Assembly (NCBI GenBank): GCA_026874595.1
Contig: CM049317.1
Span: 66,070,618 to 66,134,617, forward strand
DNA: 64,000 nucleotides
Direction of reading: 5' to 3'
Origin: Sipunculus nudus
Lineage: Eukaryota; Annelida; Sipuncula; Golfingiida; Sipunculidae
Shown here piece after piece: positions 49,653 through 62,295 of the stretch (position 1 is its first letter; every line of letters begins with the position of its first letter). A model generated the notes under the pieces. The model was not told the origin of the DNA, searched no databases, and saw nothing but the letters and a program-made list of their open reading frames with translations. Made by a program: the position numbers and the translations under genes.

Positions 49653-50869
49653 TTGATGTCCCTATTGAAATATCAATAAAATATCAATATTTTAATAATG
49701 ATAAGAGAATCTGTAAGATTTATTGAAATAATCATATCTGAAGCCAGCCTGGTAGAATGGAAGCAGTTTGTGAATATACCGTATATAAAAAGGCTACCAG
49801 TACATGTTTTAATTAATTCTACTCGCCTTTAAATATTTTGATGTGCTCTTAAACCTTTGTTTCACCAATTTCTGTTTGCTATTGAAAAAGAGTATTCTAA
49901 AAACCTGTAGTTTCCTGTGATATCTCCCCCCCCCCCTGAATTTATTTCAGATTCTATATCAATATTCGTGTCAAAATTTCATGGATAAACTTTATAAGAG
50001 ATTGCTCATTATTCACCTACATCTCTGTCACAGAGCTTTCAGGAATGCAGGCTAACCATCCGCGGTGCTCCAGATCTCTTTTTAATGCTCTATTCTGGGT
50101 GTCAAAAAATCTGATCAGAAAATTTTTTTGGGTGCAGGACTCACAGTATATAAGCTTGTTCCTTGTGGCTGTCACTATTGCCTAGTACCTTAAGCAAACC
50201 ATTCAGTTGTGTAAACACTGTGCTCACAATTGACCCTTACATTTCATTAAAGTAAAATTATCATGTAATGACACAATCTCTAATAATTATAATGATATGC
50301 TAATGACATAAATGTTTGAAAATATGGTACAATTTTAAGCAACGCCTAAATTTACACTTTGATACAGATGCCCTACCACTGGGATGCTCCCAGATCACAT
50401 GATTCTCCAAAATTTTAGCCTGGGCATTCCAAGTTCTTTGTTTTCTTCCCACTGAAAGCTCTGGCATCACAATGCACAGTTTTAAGAAAGCCCAGTCAGT
50501 CTCTTCTGTTTCTAACTGTTCTGGTTACATCGTGAAATCCTTAAGGGATCATTCATTTGCCAATTATGTTAAATAAGGGCAAAATATAAGGTTTTCTCTT
50601 TTAAATATTATGATATCTTTCAGTATTTTGTTCTGAAACCTTTGCTTGTGTACACAAGAAAAAAAAAAGCTTGCATGGGGCATGATCAGTGTTGCAAAAT
50701 ATAAACAGTGTGCACAGCACTTAATGTCCATACCACGTTATTTCTTAAATCAAGAATTTTCAAGCTTTAAGCTGGTGTTTCTTCCGTTGGGTTTCTTCTC
50801 TTTGATTTGAAGTTGTTGCACATGGACCAGACTGGACCTTATTATACACCCATCATATGACTTGAGTAC
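49653..50869. other. noncoding spacer
   Basis: AT-rich sequence with a C10 run near 49927. No gene is supported. Confidence 0.4.
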
Positions 50870-51650
50870 ATGTATTATGGTTTACCGTCTGTCCATCTGT
50901 CCGTCTGTTAACTTTCAGTGTCACTGTGTTAACTCACCATAACTACTTACCAACAGATTATCTCACCCAAGTTTGATTATTGACAACATCCACACATATT
51001 TAATAAGGTCACAGGTCATTAGGCTACTTTATGGTTTCACTGAGATAACTTATGAAGAATATGAAGGATTCTGATAAAACTCATCAGAAATGTTAATCAA
51101 TAAAATATCTTGCCTAAGTTTGATTTCTAGCAAAATCCATGCATATTTAATGAGCTCAGAGGTAGCCTACACAATGGGCGTATTATGCATGTTTGCAGTG
51201 CTGTTGTTTTTTTTATGGCAAACTGAAACATATGGACTGTTTACTCACACACAAAACCATAACAACTATGAAAAGGATGAAGTTAGGTTAGTAACTCCAT
51301 GTATCAGGAGGTTTTGCAGGGAGACTTTTGTATTTAGCCAGAAATAATGAATTTCGTAGGATATATTGCATATTATGACAAATGTTTATGTAACTTTATA
51401 AAAGCGTCCATGGCAAAATTGCAAACTGTCAAGAATAACCTAAGCATTCTGTTTGAAGCCTATATTTCTTACAATAACTCTTTTTCATATTTTACATTTG
51501 TGTTCCTATATGAAACAATGTTTATCATTTGTCCCTGTATATTCATATACTACTATCTTTTACAAAGTGTCTATAGGTGGGCACTGGGTCCTTGGGGCAT
51601 TTATTTTGTAACACATACCTCTGATACTATCAGGAGGTACTATTAGGAGA
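50870..51650 (+). mobile_element. decayed interspersed repeat with GTCCGTCTG start
   Basis: CCGTCTGTCCATCTGTCCGT at about 50887 matches the start of the HINE-like copies in style. Two diverged modules (landmarks CATATTTAATAAGG and CATATTTAATGAGC, about 50994 and 51142) follow. Frames at 51090-51646 are open by chance and carry no motif. Confidence 0.4.
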
Positions 51651-52021
51651 TCATTATGCTCCAGGGAAAAAAGCAAAGCTTATTACTAATTGCTGAGCAT
51701 ATAACTAGACTAATTATAATTAATCAGGTGGTCCTAGGGGTATCCTTGGCTGAATTATGTGATCAAACTACCCCTGAACATCAAATGGGTTTCCCTGCCC
51801 TTTACTTTTATCAGATATTCATCCCCAATAACTATTAATAGTTGCAGAAAATAAAATGAGCTTAACATACTTCACATTCCATTTTCCACCAAGTCCTGTT
51901 ATTTAATTTGTTGCAGTTTCCCATATTTTGAACTTATGGTATAAATGTTTTTCAGAATTGATTGGCTAGTTGATTGAGAGATAGATAAAATTAAAAGGGA
52001 GAAACTTGAACAATATTTAGG
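51651..52021. other. noncoding spacer
   Basis: AT-rich sequence with no gene or repeat recognised. Confidence 0.4.
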
Positions 52022-52098
52022 CAAAAAAAGATGGTTCTCAGGCACTTCTTTTCAGAAACCAGTTTGGGGTGGGCAATTATTTTATATTTTACCTTTTT

Positions 52099-55000
52099 TA
52101 GCTCAGCTGACTATAAGTCATCTGAGCTATAGTCGTGGTCCATTGTCCGTCTGTCTGTCGTGCCGTCCTTCCGTCCGTCTGTCCGTCTGGATGTCAGTCT
52201 GTAAGACTGGCACGTTTCAACACCGATGGACCTACGAATCTGAAATTCGGCATACAGTTAGATATGCCCAAAATCTCCTACCATGCCGAAAATTGGGTCA
52301 ATAGGACTTTGTTCCTTCGAGATATTAAGGAAAAGCCTCAATTTTTTATTAGAAATCTATTTTCACACTTCAGGACTGCCTAATATCAAAACCACTCATC
52401 TGGTTTTCTTCATATTTACCATAAATATTCCTCTATATAGTTTCTATGTACATGCCATATATTAAGTTAGTATTATATAAATTGAAAAAGTTATGGGCCC
52501 AAACATAATGGACTTTGTAAAAAAATCAGGAAAGATATTTGGTCACTTAAGACCAAAAGTGTTTAAGGTAGGGACTTCTTTCCAGTAATACAACTTGAAT
52601 TAATCAAAATTTAATTGTATACTAAAAATTAGATCAAAATCTGTTAAATTTTTTTAAATATTGGCAAAAAAATAAAATTGGTACCTTAAATTTTGCCCAA
52701 CTTTGGCCATGGCACGTTTTTTTCCTGTAGGTACTGTGGATTTAATTTTCACAGCATGTATACATAAGGATTTAATCTGTTAAAATCTGAAATTTGAAAA
52801 TAAAAGCTGCAAAATAAGGCTAGTTATTGAATATTTTTGAAGGCTCTTGTTTTATTCCCTTGCATTGTCAAGCAGTCCCCTTTGATGACTGTAGGTCATT
52901 CAGTGCACATCTCTATGCTCCCAAGGCTGTTGGCATAATTATAGATGTCCCCAAAATCTCCTACCATACCAAAAATTGGGTCATTAGGACTTTGTTCCTT
53001 CGAGATATTAAGGAAAAAAAACTCTGTTTTCCATAAAAAAAAGCCATTGTTACACTTCAAGGCTGCCTAACATCAAAACCGCTGATCTGTTTTTGATTGT
53101 ATTTTCTTTCATACGTTTTCTATGAACATACCAAAAATTAGGTCAGTATTGGGTATTATTTTGAAGATATGGGCCAAAACATAATGCAATTTTTAAAAAA
53201 ATCAGGAAATATATTTACTCACCTAACATGAGAATTGCTGAACCTACAGACTTTTTTTTCAGGAATATAACTTTATTTAGTCAAGATTCAAAATTAGATC
53301 TGAATTTTGGAAATTTTTCAAGTTATTAGCATAAATAAAAATCAATACCTTAAATTTTGTCCAACTTTGGCACTGTTGATTTAATTTTCACAGCATATAT
53401 ACATAAGGATTTAATCTTTTAAAATATGAAATTTCAAAGAAATTGATTGGAAAGAATAGCTTTTATTCATGTTTTCATACACCATGTCAAGTGTTGTTAC
53501 ATCTAGCCCACCTAGTAGTACAGCCTTCACTTGCATTATGTAACCCACCCCAGGCAGCTTGCCTTGGGTCAGCTTGGCCACTACCAGCAGGCTTCCCCTC
53601 TCCCCTGCACTCCCCCCCCCCCCCCAGATGGTGCATTAACTAGATGAATGTTATTATTTTCTGTATTTGATTCATTCTTATTATAGGCTATGCTATATTA
53701 TAGATTTTGTATTGTACCACCAGGGTTACAGTGATTAAAGTGTACATTTAATTGTGTCCACAAAGTGGTGTATTGCTATGAAAGTGTGAGTGTTCATGAG
53801 ATAAGTAATTCCTTACTTCAGAGGAGTAAAAACTTCACCAGGTGTGAAATTGACTATTTATTCCAGTAATAAATTAAAACTGGGATAGTAATTAGCACAA
53901 TGATATTGTTTGTCCCTCATTCAACCTACAGTGTGTATACTTTATTTGTAATGTCTTATTTTATCAAATTTACTGAATCTTTTATTTTATTTTGGTGAAT
54001 AAAATTAAGCATGTACTGAAAACTCCAATGTGCAAAACTTTTTAATAGTGATTCAAGGGATATTCTTGTAGATGCCATGTTGTGGCATTATTTTCTTTTA
54101 AATTCAGTTTAAACATTTATGATTTAAAAATAATAAAATATATGTCTATGCATAATATGACCCAATATGAGCTACACTCTGGATATATGATTGCAGCTTT
54201 TGCAACAATTCTAATATTTTAACTTATAGTTTCAGTTTTTTACTCTGTATATATAATGATTGCAACTTTTGCAACAATTCTAATATTTTAACTTATATTT
54301 TCAGGTTTTTTATAAAAAATTTATAAAACCTGTAAATAAAAAAATGATTCAGATAAAAACTTCTTAATGGAAAAAGTGGATATGCTTAAAAAAATAGGAT
54401 TATATATAAACTTAAATGCATTATTCCCTTGAAAGTGAAATAAAGGTATTCTGTCAACTTGCCAGTCCATCTGTAAATTTTCATATGCATCACAGTATCT
54501 CAAAACTTTTACTGTTTTTCTTCATGACAGTCTTGTCAGAGTATTATTTTGCAATCATATATTTAGAACTTTACTATAACCAAGTAGGAGGGCCCCTTTC
54601 CTCTTAGCTTTTCATATTCTTATATAAATGAAAAACATTACAATAGGATATTTCTACATCCACCTTCGTGCTGCCCTCACTTTTCCCTTCTCCGAACCCC
54701 ATCCCAAAGTCAGCCTCAGTAAGCAAGAACAAGATGAATCAGATATATTCATACTTTAATATTTTGTATAACTATTCGTCCATAGGTACCTATGTACATG
54801 CCAGAAATTATGTCAGTATTGTGTAATATGTAGACATAGTGGGCATCACAAGATTGTACCTTGTCAAGACTAAAGAGATATTGTGTCATACAGTCACAAA
54901 TTCATAAATCACTTCATCAGCATAGTTAATCATAACATCATATTTGACAAATTGAAAGCTTGCAGACTACCATACACTTTAGATCCTTCAACAAATAGCC

Positions 55001-55302
55001 TTATCATCATTCTACTACTGCTTGTTACTGCTGTCATTGCATTCATATTTGCTCAAATATATCACAGTTTTCAACCCCTCCTAAATAAATAAAAAATAAA
55101 CCACTATATTTTACTCTATTAATCCATCAGTCAGGTAATTTCATTTATCATTTACTCACATATTACATTATATTCCTTTATAATAGCCCAACATGTCCAT
55201 GATATTCATAAGCTTTATCGACTCGATATAGTATCACAGTGGAGAAACATTCATAGTCCAATCATGACCAGCTGAGCGCCGTGACCCATGGGTCCCTTGT
55301 TT
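52099..55302 (+). mobile_element. HINE-like element, copy D (about 3.2 kb)
   Basis: The 5' hairpin is at 52100-52128 and is followed by a CTGT/CCGT tract. Two internal modules (landmarks at 52254 and 52942) resemble those of copy A, and a partial third lies near 54,740-54,840. The 3' end has CAGCTGAGC (55269-55277), palindrome GACCCATGGGTC (55283-55294) and CCTTGTTT. About 1.6 kb between 53.6 and 55.2 kb is absent from copy A, either captured sequence or a nested insertion. The flanks (52022-52098 and 55303-55528) match those of copy B. Confidence 0.7.
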
Positions 55303-56320
55303 GTGTGTATGTTTTGATAAAAATGTCATATGAACAGGGAAAAGCATGAAAATAACAGAATTTTTTACCAAACAGAAAAAAAACATACATAACAAAGGAA
55401 ATCCTATCAAAATTGTATTACCGGTATTGTATCTTCTTGTGAGATGAAAATCAAAATTAAAAGTTTTGATATAGGGGGTTAAACTTGACGGTTGTGCCTG
55501 AGAACAATACCATTTCTTTTTTTGGCCTTACATATATTTTATTTATGCATTTTTCTGCAGTCTCCTTTAAGATAACAAAAATAATATGCAAATAGTGTAG
55601 GTGAACAGTTTGCATCTAGAAATATTTTAATGTAAACTTAATATGTAGGTTTAGCAGTAATAAAGTAAAGCAACAAAAGTATACATGGAAAACAGGGAAT
55701 CAGTATTCTCACAGTGATATGCAGATACTTGCATGCACACAGGGGGGTCACTATAGGGGGACGTGGGTATATACCCTGCCCCACTTTTTATATATTATAA
55801 CTTGAACAAGGGGGGAATGGTCAATGTAATCAGCCCCCCCCCCCCCTGATATTAAGAGAATAATGTTTATATATTGGAAGTGAAATATATCAGTAATTAG
55901 AATAAGAATAATAAACTTTGGTTCCATTTCTGCATTAACTATGAAATATTTTATATCTAAAAATGGTTTAGAAATTACATTTACTTGAAAGATAAAACCT
56001 TATTTTTTTAAGACCTGATACTTAATTGGTATATATTCAAAATTTTTCACACAAACTGTAAAAGGTGTGTGTGTATATGTAATATATGTATATGTGTGTA
56101 TGTGTTCATGTGTGTTTATCAAAAAGTTGTCTCAACTTTGAAAACCCTCCAAAGCCTGCAAATCAAACCCCCCCCCCCCCCTTGAAGATATGTTGACCCC
56201 ACTGCACGCACACAACTAACTACAAGAGTCCAAATATTGGACTGGAGCACTCTGTTATCATTTTAATCAAATCATAATCATATTATTTCCATGGTAGAGC
56301 TGGACTTGACAGGAATTCTT
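53630..56320. repeat. 2.69-kb tandem duplication, copy 1
   Basis: Runs from GGTGCATTAACTAGATG to GACAGGAATTCTT. It contains the 3' part of HINE-like copy D, the right host-repeat flank, a 69-bp internal tandem pair (starts 54191 and 54260) and poly-C tracts near 55,836 and 56,169. By eye it differs from copy 2 at about a dozen single bases plus homopolymer lengths. Confidence 0.97.
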
Positions 56321-56329
56321 GGGTTTTTT

Positions 56330-59017
56330 GGTGCATAAACTAGATGAATGTTATTATTTTCTGTATTTGATTCATTCTTATTATAGGCTATGCTATATTA
56401 TAGATTTTGTATTGTACCACCAGGGTTACAGTGATTAAAGTGTACATTTAATTGTGTCCACAAAGTGGTGTATTGCTATGAAAGTGTGAGTGTTCATGAG
56501 ATAAGTAATTCCTTACTTCAGAGGAGTAAAAACTTCACCAGGTGTGAAATTGACTATTAATTCCAGTAATAAATTAAAACTGGGATAGTAATTAGCACAA
56601 TGATATTGTTTGTCCCTCATTCAACCTACAGTGTGTATACTTTATTTGTAATGTCTTATTTTATCAAATTTACTGAATCTTTTATTTTATTTTGGTGAAT
56701 AAAATTAAGCATGTACTGAAAACTCCAATGTGCAAAACTTTTTAATAGTGATTCAAGGGATATTCTTGTAGATGCCATGTTGTGGCATTATTTTCTTTTA
56801 AATTCAGTTTAAACATTTATGATTTAAAAATAATAAAATATATGTCTATGCATAATATGACCCAATATGAGCTACACTCTGGATATATGATTGCAGCTTT
56901 TGCAACAATTCTAATATTTTAACTTATAGTTTCAGTTTTTTACTCTGTATATATAATGATTGCAACTTTTGCAACAATTCTAATATTTTAACTTATATTT
57001 TCAGGTTTTTTATAAAAAATTTATAAAACCTGTAAATAAAAAAATGATTCAGATAAAAACTTCTTAATGGAAAAAGTGGATATGCTTAAAAAAAATAGGA
57101 TTATATATAAACTTAAATGCATTATTCCCTTGAAAGTGAAATAAAGGTATTCTGTCAACTTGCCAGTCCATCTGTAAATTTTCATATGCATCACAGTATC
57201 TCAAAACTTTTACTGTTTTTCTTCATGACAGTCTTGTCAGAGTATTATTTTGCAATCATATATTTAGAACTTTACTATAACCAAGTAGGAGGGCCCCTTT
57301 CCTCTTAGCTTTTCATATTCTCATATAAATGAAAAACATTACAATAGGATATTTCTACATCCACCTTCGTGCTGCCCTCACTTTTCCCTTCTCCGAACCC
57401 CATCCCAAAGTCAGCCTCAGTAAGCAAGAACAAGATGAATCAGATATATTCATACTTTAATATTTTGTATAACTATTCGTCCATAGGTACCTATGTACAT
57501 GCCAGAAATTATGTCATTATTGTGTAATATGTAGACATAGTGGGCATCACAATAATGTACCTTGTCAAGACTAAAGAGATATTGTGTCATACAGTCACAA
57601 ATTCATAAATCACTTCATCAGCATAGTTAATCATAACATCATATTTGTCAAATTGAAAGCTTGCAGACTACCATACACTTTAGATCCTTCAACAAATAGC
57701 CTTATCATCATTCTACTACTGCTTGTTACTGCTGTCATTGCATTCATATTTGCTCAAATATATCACAGTTTTCAACCCCTCCTAAATAAATAAAAAATAA
57801 ACCACTATATTTTACTCTATTAATCCATCAGTCAGGTAATTTCATTTATCATTTACTCACATATTACATTACATTCCTTTATAATAGCCCAACATGTCCA
57901 TGATATTCATAAGCTTTATCGACTCGATATAGTATCACAGTGGAGAAACATTCATAGTCCAATCATGACCAGCTGAGCGCCGTGACCCATGGGTCCCTTG
58001 TTTGTGTGTATGTTTTGATAAAAATGTCATATGAACAGGGAAAAGCATGAAAATAACAGAATTTTTTACCAAACAGAAAAAAAACATACATAACAAAGGA
58101 AATCCTATCAAAATTGTATTACCGGTATTGTATCTTCTTGTGAGATGAAAATCAAAATTAAAAGTTTTGATATAGGGGGTTAAACTTGACGGTTGTGCCT
58201 GAGAACAATACCATTTCTTTTTTTGGCCTTACATATATTTTATTTATGCATTTTTCTGCAGTCTCCTTTAAGATAACAAAAATAATATGCAAATAGTGTA
58301 GGTGAACAGTTTGCATCTAGAAATATTTTAATGTAAACTTAATATGTAGGTTTAGCAGTAATAAAGTAAAGCAACAAAAGTATACATGGAAAACAGGGAA
58401 TCAGTATTCTCACAGTGATATGCAGATACTTGCATGCACACAGGGGGGTCACTATAGGGGGACGTGGGTATATACCCTGCCCCACTTTTTATATATTATA
58501 ACTTGAACAAGGGGGGAATGGTCAATGTAATCAGCCCCCCCCCCCTGATATTAAGAGAATAATGTTTATATATTGGAAGTGAAATATATCAGTAATTAGA
58601 ATAAGAATAATAAACTTTGGTTCCATTTCTGCATTAACTATGAAATATTTTATATCTAAAAATGGTTTAGAAATTACATTTACTTGAAAGATAAAACCTT
58701 ATTTTTTTAAGACCTGATACTTAATTGGTATATATTCAAAATTTTTCACACAAACTGTAAAAGGTGTGTCAGTATATGTAATATATGTATATGTGTGTAT
58801 GTGTTCATGTGTGTTTATCAAAAAGTTGTCTCAACTTTGAAAACCCTCCAAAGCCTGCAAGTCAACCCCCCCCCCCCCCTTGAAGATATGTTGACCCCAC
58901 TGCATGCACACAACTAACTACAAGAGTAAAATATTGGACTGGAGCACTCTGTTATCATTTTAATCAAATCATAATCATATTATTTCCATGGTAGAGCTGG
59001 ACTTGACAGGAATTCTT
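56330..59017. repeat. 2.69-kb tandem duplication, copy 2
   Basis: Nearly identical to 53,630-56,320 and in direct orientation. A 9-bp insert (GGGTTTTTT, 56321-56329) separates the copies, and GGTGCA is present at both left breakpoints. It includes a second HINE-like 3' end (CAGCTGAGC 57970-57978, palindrome 57984-57995). Confidence 0.97.
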
Positions 59018-59459
59018 TGGTTCTTATCTGTTCGTCTGAGTACAAGTCTCAGTCCAGCACCAATTGAGTCCAAGGTGGGATCTGAGTACTTAAAAAAGAG
59101 GACTCAAAGTTAGGACTAGGAGTTCCTGTCGAGACTTGAATCCTACATCACTGGAGTAAATCAAAGCTGGAGTATGAATACTTTAAATGGGGTTGCATAA
59201 TTTAAATATTCACAACTGCACAGTACACAAAAACACATTATTACACAAACAAATATACACACTTGTGTGTCCAGGTGTTGGATCACAGTAATTGCTACAC
59301 TTGTGGAATTTATGCATTATACAACCGTTTCTTTTGAAACCATTCAGTTTAATACATAGAACATATATGGAACATTTGTGTTTTCATGTTTATAGGGTTA
59401 AAAGATGACATATAAAGGTGAGCAAGATTACGTGGAAATGAGTACACCAGACAGCTGTT
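59018..59459. other. noncoding spacer
   Basis: No gene or repeat is recognised. Confidence 0.4.
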
Positions 59460-60437
59460 CAGGGCTTGACATTTACTTTTGAAAGTTCTTGCCCAGTTAG
59501 GCAAGTAACATCTAGCCCTTTCCGTGCCCTATATGAGTTTTGCTTGTCCTACAACTATCGGTGATTGCAGCCACAAGCACAAAAAGTGTGACTTTTTTGC
59601 AACATTAAATTCAAATATTTGTTGACCATGTTTTTCTTTAGTATTCGCACATATAAACATATAGGTATTTTAAAAAAAGAGGTATATTACTGTCAGGGAC
59701 AAAAATCCTAGGAGAAAAATGTTGAGGCCATAAATTCTGGGACACTGGTCATGTGACCAAATCAAGGGGCCACCAGAACTAATTGCTCTGATATTGCATC
59801 AGACTCCAACAGCCCTTGCTACTGATTTCATCAGTTTGTAACAGGTCAGCATATTGCACCACCCTGTGCAAGGGTTAGAGACCTTATAAACCCCCGGTCT
59901 GGGTAGCAGGCGGGGGAAATTACACTGAGAATCTGCCAACGCCAGGTACAACAGCAAGGACAATACTGGCAATAGAGATCATGAGATGCTGACGCTGCAC
60001 CATAGGGGTGAGGGGGCTGATGGCTGAAGTAACCTGGTGATAATATATGTTAAGAATAGAGAATAAGAAGAACCTGTACTATGTCACATTGAAGCCTACT
60101 GGTAAGCTAGAACTACTGGAGTGTATCACTGGAAAATAATCAATATAGTAATTTGTGAACCTGGATATATCTATATATACTGTGTATATATATATGTGTG
60201 TGTCAGATGAGGAATAAAGACGAGATATTCCCCTTTGGAGGACTACATTATGTTTATATGGGACACTGAACACAAACAGCCCACAAGAGCTGCCACGACA
60301 TTACTATATGATTTCATTTCTCCAAAAATGAAAATGGTTTACTGAAGATCATGGGCTCAGTTTTGCTGACCCTACCACCATTTTCAGGAAATTTTACTTG
60401 CCCAAGGCAGGTGGTTAACAGTTTGTGTTGAGCCCTG
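59460..60437. mobile_element. hAT-like non-autonomous element, 978 bp
   Basis: The left end CAGGGCTTGACATTTACTT and the complement of the right end CAGGGCTCAACACAAACTG are inverted repeats. Related GGCAAGTAA words (left, about 59499) and TTACTTGCCC (right, about 60393) lie just inside. CAGGG ends and inner TTGCCC words are typical of hAT-type elements. The interior has no transposase. An 8-bp target duplication is not obvious. Confidence 0.55.
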
Positions 60438-60506
60438 TTGTTAATTTGTTAGCATTCCGTAAGCACTCATGCTGTATGTGTACATATTAGGTATCCATTT
60501 TAAAGT

Positions 60507-60511
<5 letters not shown>

Positions 60512-60569
<58 letters not shown>

Positions 60570-60591
60570 TATGTGTGTGTGTGTGTGTGTG
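60512..60591. repeat. (TA)n then (GT)n microsatellite
   Basis: An uninterrupted TA run from 60512 to about 60561 passes through ACACATATATAT into a GT run ending near 60591. Confidence 0.95.
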
Positions 60592-61500
60592 ATTTGTTCA
60601 ATTATTTACCCCAGTTCATCACTGTCAAAAATTGTTTTTTTTTTTTTTTGCATGATAAAAACAGTTCCACGATCTCAAGATATTTGATAGCCACTGGGTT
60701 GCCCAAATTGATAACACTTGACAGGCTGCTGGATGGCACAGTAAATATGAAATCACAAAAAAATCATCCTACATTGGTGTTATTTCAGGAGGTTATAATT
60801 TTGGATAAAATCACTCACCACCATGAAGACCAAGTCAGCAGGTCAAGTCAAAGATGTAAAATAAAATTGCTTAATTAGGTTAAATTGATATAATATTAAT
60901 TTGAATAATAAATGAGTTTTAAATAACTAGTCCCTTTATATAACAAATCACTTCTAATTTCATTATGCTTTAAATGAAATATTTATTCAAATAACAAAAT
61001 CAATGCAAAAAGAAAAATCACTTCAAATTACAGATCATATCAACTAGGTGCATTAAATATCCCTAAATAATTAATAATAATTAACCACTCAAACCAATCG
61101 CATCAGATACCATCTCTATTGTATTATTGAATAACTTCAAATACCATCATGATTTTTTTTAAATCATTAAACGGCAAATTAATTCAACAAAAAAATTTAA
61201 AAATCCACAGAAAAACATTCAAATAACATACTAGTTTTAAAGAAAAAAAAAATCATTCTCAACACTATTTCGAATGTCAGATCAATTCAGATGTCAAATT
61301 CTTCAGATAAAAAGAACACTTCAGACCTATTATATCACATAACAGGTCATTTATTCACATTACTGGTCATGACAGATTGAAAAAATTATCACTTAATGTA
61401 TAACATTTTATGTTGTTGAAAAAACATCACTTCAAATAACAAAAAACTCCAACTGGTATGTTATTTCAAAGAAAATATGGCTACTTATAACACTGCTACA
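60592..61500. other. AT-rich noncoding DNA
   Basis: AT-rich sequence with a long T-run near 60,633-60,649. No gene is supported. Confidence 0.5.
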
Positions 61501-61893
61501 TTTAAATTATTTCCCCCCTAAATATACCAATAGACCAAACGTACGTTTCAACAAGTTCTCGATCGGAGTTCGAAAACTAGTGACATTGCTGTTCAAGGTC
61601 AAATCTGTTAAAAATTATGATTCTGTGGACGCCATAACACGCGATAGTACATTTTTCCTCAGATTTTGGATTTTGGTCGATTAGAGGGGATGACATGTAC
61701 ACGTGTTGCCTATATTATCTGTTGTTACGACAATATTATAAGTAACAAAGCCGTTCTAGTTTCAATGTAACAAAATTATCGCACTGTGTAAATATCACGT
61801 CAAGGGTAATTATAATTTTTGAAAATTAATTTTGTCCTGAAAGAAATCTTAAGTCGCAGAAAGTGACACAAATATTTGACCAACGTCCTGAAG

Positions 61894-61904
61894 TTTGGCG
61901 GGAA
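61894..61904 (+). promoter_or_regulatory. E2F consensus site TTTGGCGGGAA
   Basis: An exact match to the classical E2F/DP motif (complement TTCCCGCCAAA) inside a CpG-retaining block. An RFX-like half-site, TAGCAAC, lies about 40 bp away at 61943-61949. E2F sites near promoters usually mark cell-cycle or replication genes, which remains inference here. Confidence 0.45.
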
Positions 61905-62014
61905 TTTGAGACCTCTTTCCCATATCTATGGAAACGGTACATAGCAACATTCTTCCCTTGCTTGCCAACAGGAGATGTGATTGACACTGACACAGTCGTA
62001 TGAATCGACTAGTT

Positions 62015-62119
62015 TTAGTTCAATCTACCCAGACAGACATCTGATCTGTCTAACATAGACACAAGGTCAAATACTCCCGTGACCTGGGCCACATCGAGGT
62101 CATCGTAGCCTCCTTTCAT
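62015..62119 (-). CDS. coding-like short frame, possible exon fragment
   Basis: On the minus strand a start ATG near 62119 opens a 34-codon frame (starting MKGGYDDLDVAQVTGVFDLV) that ends at TAA near 62015. The frame is also open upstream to about 62212. Codon choice (GAT GAC CTC GAT GTG GCC CAG) looks coding in contrast to the surrounding AT-rich frames. There are no clear splice sites on both sides and no known domain. It could be a small exon, an upstream ORF or chance. Confidence 0.25.
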   Translation of the reverse strand: MKGGYDDLDVAQVTGVFDLVSMLDRSDVCLGRLN

Positions 62120-62236
62120 GTGACTTTCTTTGAGTGGGGTTTTCCTGTATCTACTCAACCTGTTAGGGGGGCGAGGACCTGACGCACAATTGAGGGGTGT
62201 GGGAATACACATATCAAAACCAATACCTGTTGCTAG

Positions 62237-62240
<4 letters not shown>

Positions 62241-62292
<52 letters not shown>
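62241..62292. repeat. (TA)n microsatellite
   Basis: Uninterrupted TA dinucleotides over about 52 bp. Confidence 0.95.

Positions 62293-62295
<3 letters not shown>

Larger units (their letters stand above)
61501..62165. promoter_or_regulatory. CpG-retaining promoter-like block
   Basis: CpG reappears (AAACGTACGTTT palindrome 61537-61548, TTCTCGATCGGAGTTCG, AACACGCGATAG, GTCACGTCAAGG), unlike the preceding AT-rich stretch. A perfect E2F consensus and a coding-like minus-strand stretch are included. The direction of transcription is not settled. Confidence 0.4.

Noticed and set aside
51090-51646. Two adjoining frames with membrane-like segments
   Set aside because: They lie in a decayed interspersed repeat. 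The hydrophobicity follows from T-rich sequence.
54416-54607. 63-codon and 69-codon frames repeated at 57117-57308 and 57584-57793
   Set aside because: They are preserved only because the 2.69-kb segment is duplicated. The sequence is low-complexity, with no motif and no excess of synonymous change.
59452-60445. 8-bp target duplication for the hAT-like element
   Set aside because: The flanking octamers CAGCTGTT and TTGTTAAT do not match, so the target duplication is not claimed.
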